Shown here: positions 7,841 to 15,326 of the stretch, in pieces
How positions within the stretch are numbered: the first letter of the stretch is position 1
Layout of the letters: every line of letters begins with the position of its first letter
DNA from: Lachnospiraceae bacterium
Lineage (GTDB): Bacteria; Bacillota; Clostridia; Lachnospirales; Lachnospiraceae
NCBI GenBank assembly: GCA_017470735.1
Contig: JAFUYB010000065.1
Location: forward strand, 1-51,107
Direction of reading: 5' to 3'
DNA length: 51,107 bases
Notes under the pieces: model-generated
What the model saw: the letters and a program-made list of their open reading frames with translations, nothing else
What the model was told of the DNA's origin: nothing
Databases searched by the model: none
Position numbers and translations under genes: made by a program

Positions 7841-8876
7841 GAAAAAACTTCAGGTAAATGATTTAAAGGTTTCGTTCCGGACGGCGGATGGTCTGGTTCA
7901 GGCGGTGCGGGGAGTGAATTTTGACCTTTGCAAAGGCGAGACGCTTGCCATTGTCGGGGAATCAGGCTCCGGAAAGACGGTGACGACCAAGGCAATATTG
8001 GGCATCCTGCCGGGCAATGCCATCGTTGAATCCGGAGAGATCTGGTACGAGGGAAAGGATTTGGTAAAGGCGGACGAAAGCGCATTTCAAAAGCTCCGCG
8101 GAACCAAATTGTCGATGGTGTTCCAGGATCCGATGTCGAGCCTGAATCCGATCATGCGGATCGGACCGCAGCTGACCGAGGCCATGATCCTAAAGGGGCA
8201 TATGTCAAAAGGGGAAGCGAAAAAGAGAGCGTTAGAGCTGATGGCAGATGTCGGCATACCCGAACCGGAAAAACGCTTCCGGCAGTATCCGTTTGAATTT
8301 TCAGGCGGAATGCGGCAGAGAATCGTCATCGCGATTGCGCTTGCCGCAGACCCGGATGTGCTGATCTGTGACGAGCCGACGACGGCGCTGGATGTGACGA
8401 TCCAGGCGCAGATTCTGGAGCTGATCAACAGGCTGAAAAGCGAGCGGCAGCTTTCGGTTATTTTTATTACGCACGATCTTGGTGTCGTGGCAAATATAGC
8501 AGACCGTGTCGCCGTGATGTACGCAGGGAAAATAGCGGAGTACGGTACGGTGGAGGAGATTTTTTACGAAGCCGCGCATCCTTATACATGGGCACTGCTT
8601 TCGTCCATGCCGGATCTGGATACGAATGAAAAGCTGGAATCGATTCCGGGTACGCCGCCGGATCTGTTACGGCCGCCAAAGGGAGACGCGTTTGCGGCAC
8701 GCAGCCGCTATGCGATGCAGATTGATTTTGAGGAAGAACCTCCGTTTTTTAAGGTATCCGATACACATTACGCCGCGACCTGGCTGTTGCATCCGGATGC
8801 GCCCCAGGTAGAACCGCCAAGAATTTTGACGGAGAGGATTAAGAGGATGAGGGAGAGGAACCAGAATGAATCGTGA
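7833..8876 (+). CDS. oppD: Oligopeptide ABC transporter ATPase OppD
   Basis: A 347-residue cytoplasmic ATPase that powers peptide import with OppF. Walker A is GESGSGKT (about residues 42-49), the Q-loop is in MVFQDPMSSLNP, the signature is FSGGMRQRIVIA, Walker B with catalytic Glu is LICDEPTTALD and the switch His is in FITHDLGVV. The C-terminal part has the Opp/Dpp extension (SIPGTPPDLLRPPKGDAFAAR). Family members usually carry Cys residues for an iron-sulfur or metal site after this Pro-rich motif. Here that stretch (GDAFAARSRYAMQ) has no Cys, a difference worth noting. It overlaps oppC and oppF. Confidence 0.93.
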   Translation: MSEKKLQVNDLKVSFRTADGLVQAVRGVNFDLCKGETLAIVGESGSGKTVTTKAILGILPGNAIVESGEIWYEGKDLVKADESAFQKLRGTKLSMVFQDPMSSLNPIMRIGPQLTEAMILKGHMSKGEAKKRALELMADVGIPEPEKRFRQYPFEFSGGMRQRIVIAIALAADPDVLICDEPTTALDVTIQAQILELINRLKSERQLSVIFITHDLGVVANIADRVAVMYAGKIAEYGTVEEIFYEAAHPYTWALLSSMPDLDTNEKLESIPGTPPDLLRPPKGDAFAARSRYAMQIDFEEEPPFFKVSDTHYAATWLLHPDAPQVEPPRILTERIKRMRERNQNES

Positions 8877-9804
8877 AACGGAAACGCCGTTGCTTGCGGT
8901 CAGCCATTTATGCCAGTATTTCAAAAATGGAAAAGAAGTAAACCGCGCCGTGGATGATGTGAGCTTTGAGATCAAAAAGGGAGAAGTCTTCGGGCTGGTC
9001 GGCGAATCCGGCTGCGGGAAGACGACGACGGGACGCTCTATCATCGGACTTTACGATATTACTTCCGGGGAAGTTTTTTTCAATGGAGAAAAAATTTCAG
9101 GCAAATCAGGAAAGAACGCAAAGGAGCTGGCATCCAGGATCCAGATGATCTACCAGGATCCGGTCGCGTCGCTGGATCCCCGCATGACGGTGTATGAGAT
9201 CATTGCGGAGGGATTGGTCATCCAGGGGGAAAAAGACCGGGCAGTCATCGACCGGAAGGTCTATGAAATGCTGGAAATGATCGGGCTTGTCAAAGAACAC
9301 GCCAACCGCTATCCCCATGAATTTTCGGGCGGACAGCGGCAGAGGATCGGGATTGCCCGTGCGGTCATTATGATGCCGGAGCTTTTGATTGCCGATGAGC
9401 CGGTCTCCGCATTGGATGTATCGGTTCAGGCGCAGGTGATCAATCTGCTAAACGACTTGCGGAAACGGTTTTCGCTGACAATACTCTTTATCGCGCACGA
9501 TTTGTCCGTGGTCAAATATTTTTCAGACCGGATCGCGGTGATGTATTTTGGGAAAATGGTTGAGCTGGCGGATTCTGACGAACTGTTTGCCCATCCGCTG
9601 CATCCCTACACTAAGTCATTGCTGTCTGCCATTCCGCTGCCGGATCCGATCTCAGAACGCAAACGCAAGCGGATCATCTATCGTCCGTCAGAGGAAGAAC
9701 AGGCTCTGGGGGAGGAAGCATTCCGTGAAATCAGCGCAGGACATTTCGTCCGCTGCACCAAGACGCAGGCAGAGCAGATCAGGGCGGAGCGCGCGCAGGG
9801 ATGA
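8866..9804 (+). CDS. oppF: Oligopeptide ABC transporter ATPase OppF
   Basis: A 312-residue ATPase, the second nucleotide-binding subunit of the peptide importer. Motifs are GESGCGKTTTGRS (Walker A), IYQDPVASLDPRMTV (Q-loop), FSGGQRQRIGIARA (signature), LLIADEPVSALDVS (Walker B) and FIAHDLSVV (switch His). The C-terminal Opp/Dpp region is present, ending with GHFVRCTKTQAEQ. The start overlaps oppD by eleven bases and the stop overlaps the next gene by four, so opp translation is coupled through the DUF3899 gene. Confidence 0.93.
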   Translation: MNRETETPLLAVSHLCQYFKNGKEVNRAVDDVSFEIKKGEVFGLVGESGCGKTTTGRSIIGLYDITSGEVFFNGEKISGKSGKNAKELASRIQMIYQDPVASLDPRMTVYEIIAEGLVIQGEKDRAVIDRKVYEMLEMIGLVKEHANRYPHEFSGGQRQRIGIARAVIMMPELLIADEPVSALDVSVQAQVINLLNDLRKRFSLTILFIAHDLSVVKYFSDRIAVMYFGKMVELADSDELFAHPLHPYTKSLLSAIPLPDPISERKRKRIIYRPSEEEQALGEEAFREISAGHFVRCTKTQAEQIRAERAQG

Positions 9805-10172
9805 AAAAGCAAAACAGTAAATGGATAAAGCCGTTGCTGGTCTGGGGGATTGTCGTATCGGCAGTGGCATTGCTTCAGTATATGAAAGGGTTTCCAATCT
9901 GGCATGGGCTGTCAGACGGTTTTTTTACCGGAGCTGTGTTCTTTCTTGGGATCGGCGGATTCCGGCTTGCGTCAAACGCGGGATGCTTTGATCTGATCAG
10001 CTACAGCGTAAGCCATACCTTCCGGCTGCACCATCCGAAGGATGAAAAAAGGGAAGATTTTTTTACCTACCGCGAGCGCAGACGGCAGACTCCGTATGAG
10101 ACGGGAATGCTCATTTGTATCGGAGCAGTGAGTCTGGGGCTTTCTATTCTGCTGGTGGCTGTCGGACGGTAA
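9801..10172 (+). CDS. DUF3899 membrane protein coupled to the opp operon
   Basis: A 123-residue membrane protein with three likely spans: PLLVWGIVVSAVALLQYM near the N-terminus, FFTGAVFFLGIGGFRLAS, and ICIGAVSLGLSILLVAV at the C-terminus. The basic cytoplasmic loop between spans 2 and 3 contains DLISYSVSHTFRLHHP and FFTYRERRR, which match the DUF3899 pattern. Function is unknown. Its start codon overlaps the oppF stop (ATGA), so it is co-translated with the peptide transporter, but there is no direct sign that it is part of the complex. Confidence 0.7.
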   Translation: MKKQNSKWIKPLLVWGIVVSAVALLQYMKGFPIWHGLSDGFFTGAVFFLGIGGFRLASNAGCFDLISYSVSHTFRLHHPKDEKREDFFTYRERRRQTPYETGMLICIGAVSLGLSILLVAVGR

Positions 10173-10188
10173 ATATGAGGGGGAATAT

Positions 10189-10539
10189 ATGGATAGAGAA
10201 GCGGCATTTGGGTTAAAGAGGAAAGCGCCGAAGAAGGCAGAAACGAAAACACAGACCCACAAAAAAACAGCAGTAAAAAAAGAAGAAAACCGGCAGCAGG
10301 ATATGACGATGTCGGTGTCCCCGATCTGTGTCAAAGACGGCAAAAAATATGCGTTTGTCCGGTTTGCCGACGGCAGTAAAAATTGCGAATGGACGATCCC
10401 GGAGGTCAGGCTTTCGTCTAATGACGGATTTTCTGAGGAAGAGATCAGCGGGCTGAAATTTTATATCAAAAACAATATGGCCGACCTGAAGCGCATGGCG
10501 GCACAGATCAATCTGTTTGAAGTGTTCAAAAACGGATAG
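10189..10539 (+). CDS. Small basic hypothetical protein
   Basis: A 116-residue protein with GAGGGGG upstream of ATG 10189. The first 40 residues are Lys/Thr/Gln-rich and probably disordered (KAPKKAETKTQTHKKTAVKK). Residues about 45-116 look folded: a strand-rich part (ICVKDGKKYAFVRFADGSKN, then CEWTIPEVRL) and a helical end (SEEEISGLKFYIKNNMADLK). I recognise no named domain. The order of a basic tail followed by a small fold would suit a nucleic-acid-binding protein, which is a guess only. It sits 16 bases after the DUF3899 gene, probably on the same transcript. Confidence 0.65.
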   Translation: MDREAAFGLKRKAPKKAETKTQTHKKTAVKKEENRQQDMTMSVSPICVKDGKKYAFVRFADGSKNCEWTIPEVRLSSNDGFSEEEISGLKFYIKNNMADLKRMAAQINLFEVFKNG

Positions 10540-10591
10540 ACATGATGGCGGCACACTGCGGCAGGATGGATGACTGGAAAGGATAGATGGT

Positions 10592-11278
10592 ATGAGTATA
10601 GAGTTTCAGGGGCAGATGCTTCTTCGGGTAATTCTTGCGGCGGGCTGCGGCGCCCTGATCGGAATAGAGCGGGAGCTTAACGCCAAGACAGCGGGGCTTC
10701 GGACGCATGTAATCATTGCGTTCGCGTCTGCGCTTACGCTGGTCGTTTCCAAATACGGCTTCTATGATGTGGTATCTGATTATGTGCGGCTGGATCCGTC
10801 CCGTGTAGCGGCGGGGATAGCCGGCTCGATCGGTTTTTTGGGGACCGGCATTATTTTTGTCCAAAAGAAAGAGGTCGTCGGATTGACGACGGCGTCCGGG
10901 CTGTGGGCGACGGTCGCGATCGGCATGGCAGTCGGCGCAGGCATGTACGAAATCGGTATCGCATCCACAGTATTTCTCGTGGTCATGCAGTATGCCCTGC
11001 ACCGACGGGCGATGGCAAAGACAGATAATGGCTATGAATCCTGCAAAATTGCCGTCTGTATGGAAGGGATGGACCTGCGGGAGCTGCAGCAGAAATTGCA
11101 CGAGCGCAAGATCCGGGTTGTCGGCGTCCAGGCGCATCGCGAGAAGGACGATGATGCGATCTACGCGACGCTTTCTGTCGAGTACCCGGACAAATTCCGG
11201 TTCGAAGATGTGGTGGACATTACAGACAATATTCCCGGAATCACTTCGATTGAGGTCAACTACCGCTCAACGATGTGA
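10592..11278 (+). CDS. MgtC/SapB-family membrane protein
   Basis: A 228-residue protein. The N-terminal 145 residues form the four- to five-span MgtC domain, with GALIGIERELNAKTAGLRTH, the family signature containing the conserved Glu and Arg. GIAGSIGFLGTGIIF and GLTTASGLWATVAIGMAVG follow, matching MgtC/SapB proteins. The C-terminal 80 residues (about 150-228) form a soluble ACT-like domain (ELQQKLHERKIRVVGVQAH to GITSIEVNY). MgtC proteins affect magnesium and acid stress and, in some bacteria, ATP synthase activity. The role here is unknown. AAAGGA precedes ATG 10592. Confidence 0.87.
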   Translation: MSIEFQGQMLLRVILAAGCGALIGIERELNAKTAGLRTHVIIAFASALTLVVSKYGFYDVVSDYVRLDPSRVAAGIAGSIGFLGTGIIFVQKKEVVGLTTASGLWATVAIGMAVGAGMYEIGIASTVFLVVMQYALHRRAMAKTDNGYESCKIAVCMEGMDLRELQQKLHERKIRVVGVQAHREKDDDAIYATLSVEYPDKFRFEDVVDITDNIPGITSIEVNYRSTM

Positions 11279-11305
11279 TGAGTGGCTGGGGTATAGGGAG
11301 CTAAG

Positions 11306-11345
11306 TACTGTCCTGCGAACACGAAGTGTACCCGCAGGGCAAGTA
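11306..11345 (+). other. Long imperfect hairpin in the leader of a small gene
   Basis: TACTGTCCTGCG (11306-11317) and ACAC (11319-11322) pair with GTGT (11326-11329) and CGCAGGGCAAGTA (11333-11345), leaving a three-base loop (GAA), one internal loop and one bulged base. No T-run follows, so it is not an obvious terminator. It lies 50 bases before the next start codon and may be a processing site, a leader structure or a dispersed repeat. Confidence 0.45.
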
Positions 11346-11394
11346 TGAGCAGATGACAATAACCTACGGTATTAGGAGGAATAACATCCGAATC

Positions 11395-11610
11395 ATGTTT
11401 CATTTGAAGACGAAGAAAACAAAAAAGGAGTTCGATCGCGAGAACCAGCTTCCCGTCCTGCGGTGCAGCATTTGCAACGGCGAGCAGGTGGCGGGATTCA
11501 AGGACATCCGCAGCGGAGAATTTCGGGAGATTACTCTGATCCGAAATGATGACGAGTTGAAGGCGTTTATGCGGGAGTATGGGATCGAGGAGATAAAGAA
11601 GGAGTATTAA
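11395..11610 (+). CDS. Small conserved hypothetical protein
   Basis: A 71-residue soluble protein starting at ATG 11395. An upstream GTG at 11326 would place the long hairpin inside the coding region and adds unlikely sequence. AGGAGG lies about 15 bases upstream, further than usual, so the start is not certain. The body reads LPVLRCSICNGEQVAGFKDI, then EITLIRNDDELKAFMREYGI. Short proteins of this pattern in Clostridia have, as I recall, been labelled aspartate dehydrogenase in databases. Nothing here (no Rossmann fold, too short) supports that activity. Function unknown. Confidence 0.65.
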   Translation: MFHLKTKKTKKEFDRENQLPVLRCSICNGEQVAGFKDIRSGEFREITLIRNDDELKAFMREYGIEEIKKEY

Positions 11611-11612
11611 AT

Positions 11613-11707
11613 CTGGAATTTTGTGATTTTCGTGCCGAAAACAGCTGGAATTTTGTGATTTCCGAGCCAAAAACAGCCGGAATTTTGTGATTTTCAGAGA
11701 AAAATAG
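11613..11707 (+). repeat. Three tandem 32-bp repeats
   Basis: Units at 11613-11644, 11645-11676 and 11677-11707 (31 bases) share the core GGAATTTTGTGATTT followed by a variable stretch ending in AAAACAG or AAAATAG. A fourth, degenerate start (CTGGAAAT) at 11708 runs into the MerR promoter. The units abut with no spacers, so this is not CRISPR. Lying directly upstream of the -35 box, they could be protein-binding sites or a local expansion. Confidence 0.85.
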
Positions 11708-11718
11708 CTGGAAATATC

Positions 11719-11749
11719 TTGACTGCAACGCTGCGTCGCGGAGTAAGAT
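11719..11749 (+). promoter_or_regulatory. MerR-type promoter with 19-bp spacer, upstream of merR
   Basis: TTGACT (11719-11724) and TAAGAT (11744-11749) are separated by 19 bases, two more than normal. The spacer carries an imperfect inverted repeat centred on CAACGCTGCGTCGCGG. This geometry is the hallmark of promoters that a MerR-family protein must untwist. It drives the MerR gene at 11783, and a near copy precedes the lipoprotein gene at 13872. Confidence 0.8.
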
Positions 11750-11782
11750 AATAGCCAATCAGCAGGATTGGAGGTATGGATG

Positions 11783-12580
11783 ATGAAATCAGCTTTGGAA
11801 GTCAGCAAGATGACAGGCGTGACCAAGCGGACGCTGCAGTACTATGAAAAAGAAGGGCTGCTGTTGCCGACAAAATGCAATGAGAACGGTTACCGGTATT
11901 ATGACAATGAGGCAATCAAAAAGCTGTACGAAATCCGTTTTCTGAAAGAACTGGGATACAAGCTGTCTGAAATCAAGGGAATGTCGGATTTGTCCCAATT
12001 TGACCGGAAAGATGTAGAGAACAAGATCAAAGCATTAGAAGAAGAAAAGAGAAAACTGGAGCGGAAGCTTAGACTGGCGAATGTCGTGCAGATATGCGGG
12101 GATTTGCAAATACCGGCGCGCTTTGTCGGCAAAATGAGTATTGAAGACCTGATCGAGCGGGAAAAGGGTTTTTGTGATCCCGACAAGGTAGAAGCTCATT
12201 TTCTGAAACGGCACATCCAATTTACGATTGAGGATTATTTCAATTATTTAAAGTTGCTGATCGGCCTGGTGGAGCTGCGGGAAGAGGAAGTCTGGTCAGA
12301 GGATGTGCAGAGCCAGGCGGGGAAGATACATCGGTTCTTTCTGGCACATACCGAGCCTGATTTGCGGGATGAGCTGAAGAGGCGTGACGATATCTGCTTG
12401 TATTTGGACGAGGATACGGAGAAATCCCTGGACGAAATGTACGGAAGCGGAACAGCAGCGTTCGTACAGGATGCGACGGATTACTATTACGAGCGAAGAA
12501 ACCGGGAAAAGCGTTTGCGCAACAGAGGAGTGCTATCAAAAGTACGGCGAAAGGTCAGAGAGTTCCGCAGAAGGAAATAG
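11783..12580 (+). CDS. MerR-family transcriptional regulator
   Basis: A 266-residue regulator. GGAGG at 11770-11774 best fits ATG 11783; ATG 11780 is an alternative. Residues 1-70 form the MerR winged helix: ALEVSKMTGVTKRTLQYYEK, then GYRYYDNEAIKKLYEIRFLK. Residues 75-100 (DVENKIKALEEEKRKLERKL) make the dimer coiled coil. The remaining 160 residues are an acidic-then-basic ligand or signal domain that I do not recognise, ending in a strongly basic tail (VRRKVREFRRRK). No Cys pattern of metal sensors is evident. The 19-bp-spacer promoter before the gene indicates autoregulation, and a second copy at 13794 marks the likely target. Confidence 0.85.
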   Translation: MKSALEVSKMTGVTKRTLQYYEKEGLLLPTKCNENGYRYYDNEAIKKLYEIRFLKELGYKLSEIKGMSDLSQFDRKDVENKIKALEEEKRKLERKLRLANVVQICGDLQIPARFVGKMSIEDLIEREKGFCDPDKVEAHFLKRHIQFTIEDYFNYLKLLIGLVELREEEVWSEDVQSQAGKIHRFFLAHTEPDLRDELKRRDDICLYLDEDTEKSLDEMYGSGTAAFVQDATDYYYERRNREKRLRNRGVLSKVRRKVREFRRRK

Positions 12581-12596
12581 GATAAGGAAAATCTGG

Positions 12597-12619
12597 ACTG
12601 GCGATGTGTCATCGCCAGT
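12597..12619 (+). terminator. Perfect hairpin after merR (copy 1 of 2)
   Basis: ACTGGCGATG (12597-12606) pairs perfectly with CATCGCCAGT (12610-12619) around a TGT loop, followed by TATTCTC rather than a clean T-run. The same hairpin recurs at 13724-13746 with a T-run. Confidence 0.7.
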
Positions 12620-12730
12620 TATTCTCATGAGTATTTATTGTAGAATGATGATAATTTTTATGTTATGATATAAGTCAAATACCTCACTACAAGCAGTCAG
12701 GGCAAGTTTGCCCTTTAGGATGAGAATCAG

Positions 12731-13601
12731 GTGTCAGGTGGTATAAGAGAATATCTTTACAGAGTACTTTGGAAGTAAGTCGTTGGAAGTTTATGGATTG
12801 CATATTCCCAAAGTGGTAAGACTGTTGCCTACAAATCTTCCTGCGATAGAAGCTAATGAGTGGAGGATTGATAATCTGCTGGATTTGCAGGATGGCTCGA
12901 TTGGCATACTTGATTACGAGAGTGATTACAAGGAAGAGGATAAATCAAAGTATCTTAACTATATGTCCAGAGTATATAGAAAGATGGTAAAAGATGGAAT
13001 GGGTGATAAAGACATAAGAATGCTTGTCATCTATACTGCAGATATTAGACCTGAATCAGTAAAGACAAATATTACAAAGACAGGATTCTCGATGAACATA
13101 GAGACAGCGTTTCTGTCAGAACTTGATTCAGGAGAGATTAGAAGCCGTCTGACAGATAAAATTTTAAAGGGGGAGTTTCTGTCAGATCAAGAATTGATGG
13201 AATTAATCATCTTACCATTGACATATCAAACAAATGAAAAGAAACAAGAGATGATCAAAGAGTCTATTAACCTTGCAAAGCAGGTGAAGGACGAGAAACA
13301 GTCAACATTTTTAGTGGCAGGAATAGTAGTATTTTCAGATAAGATTATTGATGCAGATACAAAATCTAAGGCAAAGGAGTGGATGAAAATGACTCAGATA
13401 GGGAGAATGTTTGAACAAGAAAAACAGGATGCTGTTAATTTGGAACGGGCAAAAGCAATAGTAGATAAGATTGAAAGTGTATCCACTATTTATGGGGACA
13501 GTATAGATGAAGTATGCAGAAAAATGAATGTTTCTAAATTTGAATATGATGCGGCAAAAGCGATATTGTCAAATATGGATAATAGATTAGTCATAGCCTA
13601 A
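12731..13601 (+). pseudogene. Rpn/PD-(D/E)XK nuclease-like gene, apparently frameshifted near its start
   Basis: The main reading frame from TTG 12783 codes 272 residues matching a Clostridial relative of Rpn recombination-promoting nucleases: LHIPKVVRLLPTNLPAIEAN, then RIDNLLDLQDGSIGILDYES with the acidic residues of a PD-(D/E)XK core. The frame stays homologous-looking upstream of any start codon (FTEYFGSKS, back to a stop at 12744). A second frame starting at GTG 12731 reads SGGIREYLYR, a plausible family N-terminus, and ends at 12776. A one-base shift near 12755-12762 would join them. The gene is therefore probably inactive or made only as a shortened protein. It lies between two near-identical hairpins and is AT-richer than its neighbours. 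Confidence 0.6.
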
Positions 13602-13723
13602 TTGTTGTTGCAGATTGCATTATAAATGCGATGACAAAGAATGACATTTTGCATCATTGATTTTATGTTTTGTTTATACGATAAAATTGATAATTAAACT
13701 ATAGAGCGATAAGGTAAACTTGG

Positions 13724-13751
13724 ACTGGCGATGCATCATCGCCAGTTTTTT
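13724..13751 (+). terminator. Perfect hairpin with T-run after the Rpn-like gene (copy 2 of 2)
   Basis: ACTGGCGATG (13724-13733), loop CAT, CATCGCCAGT (13737-13746), then a run of T to 13751. The stem and the two bases before it are identical to the hairpin at 12597, and the loop differs. Confidence 0.85.
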
Positions 13752-13793
13752 CGTCCATTTATGCAATACATTTCAAAAAATTCCTAAAACCCC

Positions 13794-13824
13794 TTGACTG
13801 CGACGCTGCGTCGCGGAGTAGGAT
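13794..13824 (+). promoter_or_regulatory. MerR-type promoter with 19-bp spacer, upstream of the lipoprotein
   Basis: TTGACT (13794-13799), a 19-base spacer and TAGGAT (13819-13824). The spacer holds the inverted repeat CTGCGACGC-T-GCGTCGCGG, with eight of nine pairs matched. It differs from the merR promoter by one base in the spacer and one in the -10 box. It should be a target of the MerR protein coded 1.2 kb upstream. Confidence 0.8.
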
Positions 13825-13871
13825 GGGGACATAAAAAAAATAGATCGTCAAGCGGAAAGGGGATGATTTTG

Positions 13872-15266
13872 ATGAAAAGAAAATGTATGGCATTTTTTAT
13901 GACAGCGATATTGCTTATAGGACTGGTGGGCTGCGGGCAGTCAGATTCATCAAATGACAGCGACTCGGCAGAACAAAATACAGTTGCAAGTACAGACGAT
14001 GCGGATGCAGATGCTGCGGTGAAAACAACGCAGAGTGCTTCTGAAAAGAAACTGTCGTTTGACACGACCATTGAAAAAACGACATTATTTGATGAACAGG
14101 GCATCAAGATCATTGCGAATGAACTGAAATTTGAATACAACACACCCAAGCTGATTCTGACCATAAAAAATGATACGGACAAGAAGTTATCCTTTATCAG
14201 CGGATCGATAGGATATAGCTGTAATGCGGTAAACCACTATATGATCAGCAGCGGTTACATCAATGAAGATGTTGCCCCGGGGAAGACTGTGAAGACAACG
14301 GCAACAATCAGTGCGGATGAATTGCAGATGCTCGGGATCACAGAAATTGCAAACATAGAAATCGGTCTTAGGGTCACCGATGATGATTACAACGAATATT
14401 TGACGACCGGGCCTCTTACAATAGAAACATCTGCAGCGGATTCTTATGACAGCTCTGCCGATACTTATCGTGACAGCATACAGAATCAATGGCCGGATGA
14501 TGTCGCGTCTTTGGATTATTATTCTGAAGAATTGCTGTTTGAAGAAAGTGGTATCAGTATTACTTCGGAAGCACTGGCGACCAATAAAGAAGGTAAAAAG
14601 GCTGTTTTTATCGAAATGGAGAACAGCAATTCCGACCTGGTGTACGCGAGTGTGAGCGATATTTCAGTTAATGGCATCGTCATTCAAAGTCCTACATGGA
14701 CTGGAGAGACAATCAATCCTGACTGCAGGTGCGTAATGAATCTGACCATTGACGATATGCTGAATAGTTCTTCGTTGGAAGAGTTGGGAATTGATGACAT
14801 TGCGACGGTGGAATTTTCGATGAAGGCAGAAGACAGCAACCACAATGTTCTGGCAAATGCCGAAGAAGTGACAATAAAGGTCAAAGACGGTGGAAGCGCA
14901 GATAATGGCGGAAAAGAGATTTATAACGAAAATGGGATTCGCATAAGCTCAAAGCAGATAACCAAAGATGAATTTGACAATATGCATATTCTGCTGATGG
15001 TGGAGAACAACTACACGGAAAAACTGGATGTGGATGTCGCATATGATTCGCTGTCAATCAATGATATAATGATCGATTTCCTTACTTATGGAGCGGATGT
15101 TGCTGTCGGCAAGAGTGCCGTGGTGGATGTTGAGATTACAGAGAGTACGCTGGAAGAAAATGACATTGCGGATATAACAGATGTATCGGCTGCTGAAATG
15201 ACACTTGAAATCCGGGATGACCATTACAACGATATAGCAAAGCCGTCAGTAGTGATCAGTTATTGA
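13872..15266 (+). CDS. Secreted lipoprotein with three tandem domains
   Basis: A 464-residue lipoprotein starting at ATG 13872, nine bases after AGGGG; ATG 13863 is an alternative. The signal ends LVGC, followed by a Ser/Asp-rich tether. The body is three repeats of about 130-150 residues, beginning near residues 70 (LFDEQGIKII), 218 (LFEESGISIT) and 350 (IYNENGIRIS). Each runs through an acidic loop into a beta-rich pattern (PKLILTIKNDTDKKLSF, AVFIEMENSNSDLVYA, HILLMVENNYTEKLDV). The layout resembles immunoglobulin-like DUF4352-type domains, but I cannot name the family surely. Its promoter carries a MerR-type 19-bp spacer, so it is likely made in response to the signal sensed by the nearby MerR protein. 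Confidence 0.75.
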   Translation: MKRKCMAFFMTAILLIGLVGCGQSDSSNDSDSAEQNTVASTDDADADAAVKTTQSASEKKLSFDTTIEKTTLFDEQGIKIIANELKFEYNTPKLILTIKNDTDKKLSFISGSIGYSCNAVNHYMISSGYINEDVAPGKTVKTTATISADELQMLGITEIANIEIGLRVTDDDYNEYLTTGPLTIETSAADSYDSSADTYRDSIQNQWPDDVASLDYYSEELLFEESGISITSEALATNKEGKKAVFIEMENSNSDLVYASVSDISVNGIVIQSPTWTGETINPDCRCVMNLTIDDMLNSSSLEELGIDDIATVEFSMKAEDSNHNVLANAEEVTIKVKDGGSADNGGKEIYNENGIRISSKQITKDEFDNMHILLMVENNYTEKLDVDVAYDSLSINDIMIDFLTYGADVAVGKSAVVDVEITESTLEENDIADITDVSAAEMTLEIRDDHYNDIAKPSVVISY

Positions 15267-15292
15267 ACGCTGGAATTGGTCAATACGGATTT

Positions 15293-15321
15293 GGGGGAAG
15301 ATCAATAACGGGTCTTCCCCC
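15293..15321 (+). terminator. Hairpin between convergent genes
   Basis: GGGGGAAGA (15293-15301) pairs with TCTTCCCCC (15313-15321), and the stem extends inward by two further pairs. It lies between the lipoprotein and the convergent XRE gene. No T-run follows on the plus strand, so it may act in both directions weakly or protect 3' ends. Confidence 0.55.
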
Positions 15322-15326
15322 GGCAA

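Noticed and set aside
11613-11707. Possible small CRISPR array
   Set aside because: The 32-bp units abut without unique spacers and no cas gene is in the window. They are plain tandem repeats.
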